Of a stretch of 64,000 bases of DNA, positions 53,301 through 60,243 are shown one piece after another. Both the position numbers and the translations under genes were made by a program. The notes under the pieces were generated by a model. It was not told the origin of the DNA, did not search any database, and saw only the letters and a program-made list of their open reading frames with translations. Each line of letters begins with the position of its first letter. The stretch's first letter is position 1. This DNA comes from Phycisphaeraceae bacterium (GTDB taxonomy: Bacteria; Planctomycetota; Phycisphaerae; Phycisphaerales; Phycisphaeraceae), in the NCBI GenBank assembly GCA_040222855.1, contig JAVKCD010000025.1, positions 248,001 through 312,000 of the forward strand, in the 5' to 3' direction.

Positions 53301-56300
53301 CCTTGATCTTGGCAAGGCTCGCTTGCGAGCCGATGCCACCGGGCTCTACGCCGACGCCTCATCGGGCCCTTATGGCGTCGACCTCACAGCTGGCTTTGGA
53401 TTTGCAGAGGTCAATGCCGGACAGATGATCGGCGAGATCATCGAGAGCCCACTCGCTACTTTGCCCGCTGGCAGCGATTTGGTTGAAGCGCTTCTCCCTG
53501 CATCCATCGCTGGCAACGCAGACGACTTCCTTGAGGGCCTCATTGGCTTTGCTCAGGCCTACTCGTTCCCGGTGCCCGTTGTGGCGATCGACGCTGGCTT
53601 CGATCTCGCCGCCATCCAGACATGGCTCAGCGAAACGCTCGGTCCCGCCGCCTCAGACATCTTCGAGTTCACAGACGCCTCAGGAACGCCGCAAACCGTC
53701 GGAGCCACCAACCGTATCGAGTTTTTCAGCCCCTTCTACAGCAACACACCCCCAGATCACCCAACGAACGACCCCGCTGACCCGCGCTACGTCCAGCCAC
53801 CTCTGCGCATCAAGGACGAGATCCAACGCTTCGGCGGAGGCCGCCTCTCTGCTACCCTCAATCTACCCGGTTTTGTTGAAGAAGCGTTTGGGATCTTCGA
53901 GTCTCAGTTCCCAAACTCACCCGATGACCTCTTTCAGCCCGACTTTGCCTTCCTCGCTGCCGCCGACCGTCTGGCAATACCCTTCATCAACGATGGCGTC
54001 CTCCGTGCCGAGAACCTCCGGCTCAGTATTCTCAAGGACTCGGCTCTGGGAGGCTCTCAGGCCGAAGTCATCGTCAGCGCATCCGTCGGCGTGCTCGAAG
54101 GCCTAGGCGGGGGCATAGCCGGCGACCTTTCAGGACAGCTCACGCTCGACAGCAACGCAGGACTTTACGGTGCCCTGCTCGTCGAACTCGATCCCGGAAC
54201 CCTCTCTCTGGGAAGCGAAGGCATTGTCACCCTCGGAGCCAATGCCGAGACTAGACTACTGGTCAATACCACCAACACATCGAAGACCATCACGCTAAGC
54301 ACGACCTCGGGCCTCATAGATATTGACGTCGATGCCAACTCCGGTGCACTCTGGATCGATGGCACCCTGAACCTAGGCACTCTCACCCTCGACGCCGAGT
54401 TTCTGCTTCAATCCAATAGCGATGGTATCGTCCTTTACGGCGACGGTAGTCTCCGAGACAACGGACTCGCCGACTTCCTCGGACCCGCTTTCCAAACCGG
54501 CATTGATGTCACTTTTGCTGGTGGGATCCAGAAGGCCATACGCGCGGAGTTCATTACGATCGGTGGACGCCCCATCCTCAGGATCATTGATGACGGCGTC
54601 TACGGCGGATTTGTCTTCGATACCTCGGCCTCCCTCTCGATTGCTTCTGGTGGCAGCACACTCTCGGTGGGCTTCAACTCAAGCTCATCGACACAGAGCA
54701 TAGACTTGGGTATCGATGGTGTACCCTCAGAATCAGTCATCCCACCAGTGTTCATCCCTTCAAATCTGCAGAGCCTGCTAACAATCGACCCCCAAGCAAT
54801 CCGGCTTTTTGCACGAGGCAACCTCAGCCTTGATGGACTTCCTTATGATCTCGGGCTCAACGGCCTGTTCGCGACACAGATTGCTATCACTGGTGATGCC
54901 TTTGAGATCGATCTGTTCGTCGATGCCATCGCAGATCTAGGTTTCTTCGGCTCCGCGGGCGTGTCTGCCTACCTTGAACTCGGGGGCAGTTCAGCCAGCC
55001 CCACCGCAGCTGGTCATCTCGCGGTCAAAGCCTCTCGCTTCGGAATCAACAACCTCGCCGAAGTCAGCGGGGAAACCTACTTTGCATTCAATACCGGACG
55101 CTTTGTTGACGTACCGACTTTTATCAGTGACCTGGTCCCGGATATCGAGGTCGGTAGCGGGACGTTTGTCGAACTGGGGCTTCGAGACGCACGGATCGAC
55201 TTCTTTAACGACACGGTCGCATTAGGTGGAGATGGAACGATCACACTGTCCGACAGTCAGGGGTTGACTGTCAGCGGAGGGCTCGGCATCCAGGTCCGAC
55301 TCCCCGATGAAGTCACGGACCCCTTCGATGGGCTCGTACCCAACACCATCAGTTTCGGACCGGCTCTGCCGTCTGCGACTTCAGGATCACTCGCCAGCCA
55401 GAGCGGAACGCAGACGATGAGCCTGGCGCTCGCCAGTCATGGCGTGCTGACGTTTACACGCCAGACCAACGGCACGCTCGACATCTATGGCTACCTGGAC
55501 TACCAGCACTCAGCATCACTCTTTGGTGGTCTCTTTGCTGCATCTGGCGCAGTTGATCTTCGGGTCAACACGACCTCAAACGGAAGAACCATCAACGGCA
55601 ACTTCGTCTCAGGCAACAGCTTCGAGCTCGACCTCGATGGTTCGATGGTCATCGACCCAGGGATAGCCGGTGACACCAACGTCACACTCGATGGCGACAT
55701 CAACTTCCGCGCCCTGGGCATCAATCTCGATATCACCGGTAGCGCCGATGTGACCGCCACCGTCCTCGGCAACGCCCTCTTCGGGGGCTCAGCTACGCTC
55801 GATATCAACCTCGTCAGCGGCAGCCTCCTTGAAGCACGATTTACGGCCACCTTCCAGCTCGCGGGCTTCGCCCCCATCTTCGGTACCGCCGAACTAACAC
55901 CCTCCGGCTGCCTCGACCTCCCCGGTTTGCTGCCGGACGGATGTGCCACCCTCGAAATCGTCTTCCCCGACTCAAGCTTTGGTGAAGGCGATGGTGTCGT
56001 TGAAGTCGATCTCTTCCTAACCAACCCGGTTCCTCTTGACTCTCAGGTCGTCATCCAGCTCAGCGAGACCGACCCCGACATCACGCTGCTTGAGCCGATG
56101 GTGATCCTCAACGCAGGACAATCCAGTACCAAAGTCTCCGTCAGGATCGAGGAAGACACGTTTGTCGAGCCTGATGACGGCGCTTTCATAAACATCACCA
56201 GTGCTACGCTCGACTACTTCTTCTCGATCTTCGACGAAACCCTCACCGGCGACCTCCAGAGCTATCTCGAAGTCATCGACAACGACACCCCACACCTCGT

Positions 56301-57369
56301 CTTTGTTGAAGGCTTCGCGGCTGGCGTGGACCCCAATGGCTCCGGAGGAAACGGTACAGCAGCACGTTTTGAATTCAAGATTACAAATCAGTTTGGAGTG
56401 GATTCCTCAGTAACCGAATCCGTCACCGTCGACTACGTTGTCAGAACCAACCAGTCGACCGCGACCCTCAACTCCGACTTCACCGCACCCTCCGGCACCG
56501 TCACCATTCCCGCCAACACCCACCGCGTGATCGTCTCGGTCCCAGTCATCAACGACAATCTTGTCGAGATTAGCGAAACCATCACCCTTGAGATCACCGG
56601 GCTCTCCGGTGCAAGCAATGTCGATGTCGACCTCGATCGTTCAGGAACCGCCACCATCATCGATCAGGATGCGGCTCAGGTATCTATCGCCGTGACTGAC
56701 GATACCGGAACCGAGGGCTTCGTCCTCGCAGCCGGATTACCACGGCTCGACCCCGCACGCTTCACCATCTCGCTCTCCAAGTTTTCATCCGTTGCCACCA
56801 CCATCAGCCTCGACAACAGCGTACCGAACCTGATTATCTTCTTTGATCTAGCCACACCGGGAAGCGATTTTACCCACAACCCGACGGTGACCATTCCCGC
56901 CGGCTCCCTGTCCACCAGCCTCTCCGTCTCGATCACCGATGACCGAATCGTCGAAGACACCGAGATCGGTTACGTCCAGCTCGATGAAGTTATATCGGGC
57001 AGCTCCAACGTCTCGATCCTCCAGATCTCGAATCTCATCACGCTCATCAATGACTACGGCAGTTTCGTGATCAATGACAATGACAACTCGTTCCCCTTTC
57101 CACCGCCCGAGCCCACCGAGGAACCAGATACAAGTATTCTCAGCCCGGCCGTTCCTGCTGATCTCGAAACCTTCAACTGGTGGCAGTCACGAACAGCAGA
57201 ACCCAGGCTCGGTAGCTTGAGCCCTAACTTACTTGACACCGATGATTCGAGACCCTTCGGCATCTTCGATGACGAGACCACTTGGCCTCTCGATCGCTGG
57301 CGCGACGCCAATCGAGAGCCATTCGAGCGACTCCGCCGACTTCTTGTAGTAGAGGAAGTGCAGGCATGA
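44344..57369 (+). CDS. giant LEPR-type surface protein with Ca-binding repeats and Calx-beta domains
   Basis: The 4,341-residue acidic protein is probably extracellular. Near residues 47-56, RLEERILLSG matches the planctomycete LEPR-XLL N-terminal signature, which stands in for a conventional signal peptide. A dockerin-like segment follows (DFDRDGVVGPDDELISR, ~residue 262). The bulk (~300-3,800) is repetitive beta-rich sequence with recurrent units such as YDDNGDGQIDGFSFSG (~360) and YDDLGSDGQIDGFSF (~1,265). Ca-binding loops of the DxNxNGxxD type cluster at ~2,860-2,950 (YDLNGNGLPDGE, DANGNGIRD, DLNGNGIYD). Residues ~3,870-4,245 look like three Calx-beta domains. There is no C-terminal anchor. 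A GTG at 44338 is possible, but it forms part of the AGGTG preceding the ATG at 44344. Confidence 0.85.
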   Translation: MDRRLKGKQRRYAGLEAFREAYSVDDGPCHPRVPFTGPVPNQRGVERLEERILLSGSAWLVDDQDAGVAAVVQRAIFYNNSTHDSFDAQAGISDVPAIAVDKQVLLPGGSAGFNHITSYDAGINGVILDISSLADPLNLSGEDFSFRQGNSDDVTIWGDAPEPFEILVRPGAGSSGTDRVHLVWQGNNHDGTVDPHEAVSGAWLEVRVLANETTGLQSEDVFYIGNTPGESGDSTNSLTVDATDELAARSNTSSSADVTNPYDFDRDGVVGPDDELISRTHQTTFLDRLNLITPEPVVAQAVSIAIGDWFVLSGTQYVLAGAGDTDAVLRLSDASVTFTDLPDDFGVAGIGSLDLSLGSITGYDDNGDGQIDGFSFSGSFTLGDISLGLGGAPLLTLNQLTLGVDGFTFRPEASGDAIQTGAITFDTAGLSLLPGGLSGVLPDLDASADGDSIPIPNVGSIDIATGAFTLDIAIPSGIGSYLMLGGYVPLELTRIQGQHTPGDQGAISFTLTGVPRPQLLVDRLSSLLGVSASLTIGLEVYDVGNDSFVPVSSDAPLSFGLVFADGTLSLADTPPVRLALGDINVPLPAGAGTLELQGHLTLGGFSSDGIPQPMPAALGSPLAGEQVFLELTAVSSSSLGSVTGALAVGGVWSIANGIFAADLSGQATLEASDLAIFGVTGSGTVRLNFGWPLLLDGNQLEYTGDFEITSIQAERFIVSVPNIATLTVESLTYLPSPGPDGLIATATGFTLEFEGLLDQLDATAAIDTINLYDEDGDGLSIESFELFGGSLVIGPWHTSVNGTTVFDSGSMTLTLDRLSNRGGLVAGEIVLSADDVTLFPSGPLAVAVTDDNPVDDTAAFEATLDTSTGALDIAAKQVSAQLAGVVSLSAPAIGNVPAIAFRLDRQAESDDVLIDFGPITGTLPALEANDTTPTAIVSGLAIRYSGGVELSSLALSLPSNWQKQLGVTLVPVTLSGLAVTFETLGDGTIDLGTFRLDTTIVINTVSLEQQLGSVLGTIPTVSVQSYDSDGHLRDLSAGGTLDATLLVDGTDITLTNVPGLVLGLEDFVIELPFGQTLDLDGSLILPALDGQGGLVALPALLMPASLQGDDPVPRAVLSLSAVADTAQGTLGAEIVVGTSISRSSVIDSWIFSFSGEVTLSGDLSFIGGSTSGSTTADFFWVLFSGGGSTGGPTISGGPPEILGVLFDQLFFEIDDLARLRIPSAAIDFSGTTLPVVATADGATLEFLVDGLEGVSGSVDNITLYDDLGSDGQIDGFSFTNLTLANVGDLTFGPQFDGTSLFQLTDASLQIPEITYRSSSLTSGLPDITFTAASTALNLPNVAVNAAGLAIALRLDERTLEATASSLSVGVGPSFEGGASIFDLQLLNPILTLDDDPLTDLLAINAASLAFGPDAGPLGGLLFAINPTTENLNQAVRLNVLDEPSGPELRVGLGELSLTTQGNGEGILSTLGLGGILPLDIDTASLGFTATTPDGYTDISAFDVRIEGAFDFSVFGDLPFTPTVSIGQTPLADAPATTVANDLGQNRFGFDVAFDFTGTNALPVIPIVQDLVIGLSGLELGGFEFEGELKLAGYRVDDQGNINLLGYGVNASDQPVLYDLGEDANPNQGGNQNADQVLGSLEVTSDNPGGSASGVDFSFNGIAAELSGSIIEQGGSSQLSLAGGVQLNGTVGFGNFLVLDSLALNGFLELSLANDLSGGSFDLGLLSVSTNGLTLGLGEYFEATAGGTGEEPLLLNFSNNPETPLIEGLSVRLASPAIGLYGTLDGLDIFAGALPDFSLLSAVTIGVEEGSVLDTLQDWFLPMQTNEISLEFLAGFFETSEADSSDGPPVTGIADPAAIKLLTDGSIGLPGFLGDALDDVGLEASIAYAGVGFDIAKLTELGEILLTWAGELGGQTFEAFINGSSAEVIQAAFASALQQAQSQGLPFGILELGEVVNLDDLNGLGLSIGLELGDGFAASGAITVGRANANGQADSDIDDIYYLAISGALRISSYGGGGTIVLTTAGPIAATVDFGVPIPLGPTTLTLGGGGTIVFGQDLLQNVDTSQPTINPADIPSPADWDLTDIGTIEGILEQLWNGTGIDPVWSLPSTLAIRGELTSLAVLGLVSVNGEFAASLPSLEQLQGGQGLSFLGTGDLRAIGLPFATAGVLLDARDPLNPTISLGVAVPPADNPLAFLFPGRADLAGTLRTEGMVEAWFIGLRTILDGALAGANAGLSELMNQIAQTVDADRLAGRDNDLIQQLTLPINTPVSGTGLTSALVSLLSGLSGPAPVFIDAQTPDSPWTSASLAVAAFWREAQQTITTQQEFANVIGDALAGVFAGAVDSGDQALIDAYQAFNPSLVLRGALQPSLLGFPIGDPSDEVDLVINKNQITLDLETTNVLQRLNAIFATSGLTDRLQIGFTAQLPGSLIDVLINPDATESQIAEAFGDALNPFTGWEARLAGTIGMLGFDLARVSGVVFGTQETDINGQAIGGTLFAEGVYNFGYPDGFDYAGDNTELPSGQEDKIPVYLQSNYDNMTAFGGLLLTGELLIPDLLRDPAMVIASLVSLTSDAGSDLAGPWSQVNGLAGLDLSNFDDIIATGASGIEVVSILADYLTGVVELLTDEAPLGTLQLYAPSPATLVDQYLDYVIPAVVGPLDGSGEVILVDRFPGIDPLGNPAFEPASPDDGMPGLLFADLNDNAFFDRPIDLLIQNGIIWADTIPFGSGTGDLLFGSGDVQVSSSTIANVMRYRLGDVAQDLGTGVLDPAPSSDFDPASSLGFIDLNRDGALDWSADPTTGVVTFLEPIIDNASGIELVGIAFLPGLVLFRDEQALLPGQSTDGYTPPTSSSTGDLLIGLNEGYADTNANGRFDLGVDVLYDLNGNGLPDGELFVDSDLNGRYTRPEPFQDANGNGIRDVSQSLTESYTDLNGNGIYDLGDQIIDLGNGMYDLPASPVFTFDAVSSQAQTLLASAYLDGFADLTLLGLDLGKARLRADATGLYADASSGPYGVDLTAGFGFAEVNAGQMIGEIIESPLATLPAGSDLVEALLPASIAGNADDFLEGLIGFAQAYSFPVPVVAIDAGFDLAAIQTWLSETLGPAASDIFEFTDASGTPQTVGATNRIEFFSPFYSNTPPDHPTNDPADPRYVQPPLRIKDEIQRFGGGRLSATLNLPGFVEEAFGIFESQFPNSPDDLFQPDFAFLAAADRLAIPFINDGVLRAENLRLSILKDSALGGSQAEVIVSASVGVLEGLGGGIAGDLSGQLTLDSNAGLYGALLVELDPGTLSLGSEGIVTLGANAETRLLVNTTNTSKTITLSTTSGLIDIDVDANSGALWIDGTLNLGTLTLDAEFLLQSNSDGIVLYGDGSLRDNGLADFLGPAFQTGIDVTFAGGIQKAIRAEFITIGGRPILRIIDDGVYGGFVFDTSASLSIASGGSTLSVGFNSSSSTQSIDLGIDGVPSESVIPPVFIPSNLQSLLTIDPQAIRLFARGNLSLDGLPYDLGLNGLFATQIAITGDAFEIDLFVDAIADLGFFGSAGVSAYLELGGSSASPTAAGHLAVKASRFGINNLAEVSGETYFAFNTGRFVDVPTFISDLVPDIEVGSGTFVELGLRDARIDFFNDTVALGGDGTITLSDSQGLTVSGGLGIQVRLPDEVTDPFDGLVPNTISFGPALPSATSGSLASQSGTQTMSLALASHGVLTFTRQTNGTLDIYGYLDYQHSASLFGGLFAASGAVDLRVNTTSNGRTINGNFVSGNSFELDLDGSMVIDPGIAGDTNVTLDGDINFRALGINLDITGSADVTATVLGNALFGGSATLDINLVSGSLLEARFTATFQLAGFAPIFGTAELTPSGCLDLPGLLPDGCATLEIVFPDSSFGEGDGVVEVDLFLTNPVPLDSQVVIQLSETDPDITLLEPMVILNAGQSSTKVSVRIEEDTFVEPDDGAFINITSATLDYFFSIFDETLTGDLQSYLEVIDNDTPHLVFVEGFAAGVDPNGSGGNGTAARFEFKITNQFGVDSSVTESVTVDYVVRTNQSTATLNSDFTAPSGTVTIPANTHRVIVSVPVINDNLVEISETITLEITGLSGASNVDVDLDRSGTATIIDQDAAQVSIAVTDDTGTEGFVLAAGLPRLDPARFTISLSKFSSVATTISLDNSVPNLIIFFDLATPGSDFTHNPTVTIPAGSLSTSLSVSITDDRIVEDTEIGYVQLDEVISGSSNVSILQISNLITLINDYGSFVINDNDNSFPFPPPEPTEEPDTSILSPAVPADLETFNWWQSRTAEPRLGSLSPNLLDTDDSRPFGIFDDETTWPLDRWRDANREPFERLRRLLVVEEVQA

Positions 57370-58631
57370 TCAACCGCGCTCTACGCCTCCTGATAGCCAT
57401 TTCATGCCTGCTGACTGCAACGGCAATGGCTCACGCCAGCATCACCCTGCACGGCCCCAACCACACCGATCAACTCGGTACTTACACCCTTCTCGAAGAC
57501 ACGCCCGGTCAGCTCATCACAATCTACGCCACCAGCGATGACCAGCCCGTTCAGGGAATCAACCTCAATGCTCAGATCGGAGACGGCCTCTCCAACGCCC
57601 CCTCATTCACATCGGTTGACCTTTTGGCTGGCACCATCTTTGAGACCAACAACACCGGTCTTGGCTCCGCGTCTGGCGTCCTGACCCCACAGGTCGCTTT
57701 CTACTCCACCACCACCGCTATCGGTACAGTTCTCGCCAACGGACTACTGGCGACCATCGAGATCGATACCTCTGGTTTCTTTGCCAGCGACGGGCCCTTC
57801 GATCTCATCCTCTCTCAGACCCTCAACAACCCGACCAACTTCGGGCCCATCACGCCCACCATCATCGACGGGGCCATCCTTCTCTCCTCCATCGCTCTCC
57901 CGGGCGACTTTAACGCCTCAGGTTCGCTCGATACCCAGGACCTCACCGCTCTCTACAACGGGTTCGGGCAGCTGGCCTTCGACCTGACTGATGACCAGCA
58001 AACCGACGCAGACGACCTCCAAGCCTGGGTTGAAACCCTCTACGGCTCACGCCTGGGTGATACCAATCTTGACCGAAGAGTAGACCTCATCGACCTCTCA
58101 CAACTCGCGTCAAACTTTGGCACCACGACGACCACTTACGAGCAGGCCGACTTCAACGGCGACCGCACTGTTGACCTCATCGACCTCTCTCTACTCGCCA
58201 CATCCTTTGGCTTCGATGGTTCGCAGGCCACACTTGGGGACGTGAATAACGATGGTCAACTCAACGTTGATGATATCGAGCTGATCTACCAGAACCTCGG
58301 CGATCCCAACTACGATCAGGATGGCGACGCCGACGCCGATGCCAACGACCTCGCTTACTGGGTCGTAACTTACTACGGCTCTCGACTCGGCGATGCCAAC
58401 CTCGACCGAGCCATAGACCTCATCGATCTTTCAATCCTCGCAGGAAACTTCGGGGCAGTGGCCACAAACTTCACCGATGCAGACTTCAACTCAGACGGCC
58501 TGATCGACCTGATCGACCTATCCCAGCTGGCCGCCAATTTTGGCTTTACTGCGGTAGTGCCCGAGCCGCTCTCCATCCTGCCACTCGCTCTCATCATACT
58601 CATCCGCCAGCGAGACCTAAGAGATGATTGA
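57366..58631 (+). CDS. secreted dockerin-repeat PEP-CTERM protein, possible cohesin-like domain
   Basis: This 421-residue protein has a signal peptide (residues ~1-24, LLIAISCLLTATAMAHA). Residues ~25-175 form a beta-rich domain (VQGINLNAQIGDGLSN, LLATIEIDTSGFFASDGPFD) whose layout recalls cohesin/CBM-like folds; this is tentative. At least five dockerin-type segments follow (GDFNASGSLDTQDLTALYNG, GDTNLDRRVDLIDLSQLASN, DFNGDRTVDLIDLSLLATSF, GDVNNDGQLNVDDIELIY, GDANLDRAIDLIDLSILAGN). It ends in VPEPLSILPLALIILIRQRD, a PEP-CTERM tail. The ATG overlaps the stop of the giant gene by four bases, so the two products are made together and may associate. Confidence 0.87.
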   Translation: MINRALRLLIAISCLLTATAMAHASITLHGPNHTDQLGTYTLLEDTPGQLITIYATSDDQPVQGINLNAQIGDGLSNAPSFTSVDLLAGTIFETNNTGLGSASGVLTPQVAFYSTTTAIGTVLANGLLATIEIDTSGFFASDGPFDLILSQTLNNPTNFGPITPTIIDGAILLSSIALPGDFNASGSLDTQDLTALYNGFGQLAFDLTDDQQTDADDLQAWVETLYGSRLGDTNLDRRVDLIDLSQLASNFGTTTTTYEQADFNGDRTVDLIDLSLLATSFGFDGSQATLGDVNNDGQLNVDDIELIYQNLGDPNYDQDGDADADANDLAYWVVTYYGSRLGDANLDRAIDLIDLSILAGNFGAVATNFTDADFNSDGLIDLIDLSQLAANFGFTAVVPEPLSILPLALIILIRQRDLRDD

Positions 58632-58712
58632 TTGCGCCCCTCTCAGAATCCTGATCCTTTTTTGATGCTCATTTCGGCGATAACTCGGCCTTCGTTTGGA
58701 AAGACTAGTTGT

Positions 58713-58760
58713 ATGAAGAAGTCTCGATTAGCCGAAGTGCGGATCAAGTTTGCGATGCTT
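58713..58760 (+). mobile_element. second, shorter IS3-family orfA remnant
   Basis: ATGAAGAAGTCTCGATTAG, then CGAAGTGCGGATCAAGTTTG, aligns with the first ~45 bases of orfA (MKKSR...) and abuts the left end of the fuller copy at 58768. Confidence 0.65.
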
Positions 58761-58849
58761 CAGTGACTGACCTGCAACCCGGAACTTGATCCAGGCGAAG
58801 TGAGAGATCTGGGATGATTCCGGCCAGGGTTTTTGAAGGAGCCTTGGCC

Positions 58850-59134
58850 ATGAAAAAGTCGAGATTTACGGACGAACAGATCGCGTTTGCGTTGCGTCAG
58901 GCGGAGTCGGGGGTGCCTGTTGAGGAGGCATGTCGGAAGCTGGGCGTGAGCCAGCAGACCTTCTACCGGTGGAAAAAGAAGTTCGCTGGGTTAGGCTTGC
59001 CAGAGCTTCGCCGCCTGAAGCTGCTTGAGGAAGAGAACCGCAAGCTCAAGGGGTTGGTGGCGGACCTGAGCCTGGACAAGCAGATTCTTCAGGATGTCCT
59101 ATCAAAAAGCTGTGAAGCCTGCTCGTCGTCGTGA
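58850..59134 (+). CDS. IS3-family transposase OrfA
   Basis: This 94-residue helix-turn-helix protein has MKKSRFTDEQIAFALRQAE, then GVPVEEACRKLGVSQQTFYR and WKKKFAGLGLPELRRLKLLE. The end is a leucine-rich coiled coil (EENRKLKGLVADLSLDKQIL) typical of OrfA in the IS407-like subgroup. It binds the element's ends and, with OrfB, forms the active transposase. The frame is open from 58814, but the ATG at 58850 is the family start. OrfB overlaps its end in the +1 frame rather than the usual -1, so an indel near AAAAA at 59103 is possible. Confidence 0.9.
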   Translation: MKKSRFTDEQIAFALRQAESGVPVEEACRKLGVSQQTFYRWKKKFAGLGLPELRRLKLLEEENRKLKGLVADLSLDKQILQDVLSKSCEACSSS

Positions 59135-59935
59135 ACTGGCATCGCAGGTCGAGTCGGCCTACGGGGTCAGTGAGCATCGGGCGTGTGGTGTGCTGCGGTT
59201 CCCGCGGTCGAGCCACCGCTACCGTCCGACGCGTGACGAGCAGGCGGCCTTACGGATGAGGCTGCGTGAACTCGCCGCGGCGCGAGTTCGGTACGGCTAC
59301 CGCCGTCTGCACATCCTGCTGCGTCGAGAAGGCTGGGCGGTCAACGCCAAGCGTGTTTACCGCTTGTATTGCGAGGAAAAGCTGCAGATGCGAACCAGAA
59401 CACCTCGGCGTCGAGTGAGCTGCCGTAAGCGTGTGGAGCGTCCTGCGGCCGAGCGGATCAATGACTGCTGGGCGATGGACTTCATGAGCGACGAGCTGTT
59501 CGACGGGCGTCGATTCCGGGTCCTGACGATAGTGGATCACTTCACGCGTTAGAGGTCGGCCAGCGGCTTGGCGGCCGTGACGTGTCACGGGTTCTGACGA
59601 GGGTAGGTCACGAACGCGGGTTGCCCAAGACGATCCGAGTCGATAATGGCCCGGAGTTTACGAGCAAGGCTCTTGATCAGTGGGCATATGCCAACGGGGT
59701 GACTCTGGACTTTAGTCGTCCGGCAAAGCCGACGGATAACGCGTTGATCGAGTCCTTCAACGGTCGTCTGCGCCAGGAGTGCTTGAACGAGAGTTGGTTC
59801 CTAAGCCTAGAAGACGCCCGGGAGAAGCTCGAAGCCTGGCGAAGTGATTACAATCTGCACCGACCTCATAGCGCGTTGGGCAACCTGGCCCCCAGCGAGT
59901 TCGCTTCAACCGGCCAGGCATGCCTGGCCGGTTGA
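59094..59935 (+). pseudogene. IS3-family transposase OrfB, frameshifted
   Basis: The N-terminal part runs from 59094 to a TAG at 59550 (RVRYGYRRLHILLRREGW, DCWAMDFMSDELFDG with the first catalytic Asp, and TIVDHFTR). The rest continues in another frame from about 59553 (VGQRLGGRDVSRVLTRVG) to 59935. That part holds the second Asp (RVDNGPEFTSKAL) and Glu (NALIESFNGRLRQECLNE) of the DDE triad and LHRPHSALGNLAP. The expected residues between HFTR and VGQRL are missing, pointing to a small deletion of roughly 16-17 bases that both removes sequence and shifts the frame. The element cannot move by itself. Confidence 0.88.
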
Positions 59936-60049
59936 AGCCTCGATCTTCTCGCTTTGCTTGGATCAGAAACTGGTTGCGGGTCAACTCCGCGGTAAGTCTC
60001 CCACATCACACGGACTGGGTTCAGGGGGAAAGGTCACGTGGCCGCGCGC

Positions 60050-60222
60050 AGACTTGGCAGTTCAACGCCAAGGTTGAAAGTCTGTTCTGGAGTCTCAAAA
60101 AGTGGTGGTGTGCGTCCTTGATGACACCGAGCATCGAGACGATTCAGGCACGCCTGGACGCCCGCTGGCCACAAGACTGTAGGCCTGCTCGGCTCGCGAT
60201 GGCAGGAATCAGACACGGATAG
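60050..60222 (+). pseudogene. possible transposase/integrase-core fragment
   Basis: Just outside the IS3 right end an open stretch reads AKVESLFWSLKKWWCASLMT followed by PSIETIQARLDARWPQD. This looks like the C-terminal part of an integrase-core transposase, but it has no start, no catalytic triad and no ends. It is probably debris of a second element; low certainty. Confidence 0.35.
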
Positions 60223-60243
60223 TCTGAGGCGATGACAAGTGAA

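Larger units (their letters stand above)
58768..59983 (+). mobile_element. degraded IS3-family insertion sequence
   Basis: An element of about 1.2 kb with imperfect terminal inverted repeats. The left end TGACCTGCAACCCGGAACTT (58768 on) matches the complement of the right end (TGACCCGCAACCAG...CTGATCCA, ending at 59983), including TGATCCA and the GAGA that follows. It contains orfA intact and orfB broken. No target-site duplication was found, so the ends may have been rearranged. Left-end remnants of the same family lie at 43390 and 58713. Confidence 0.85.
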
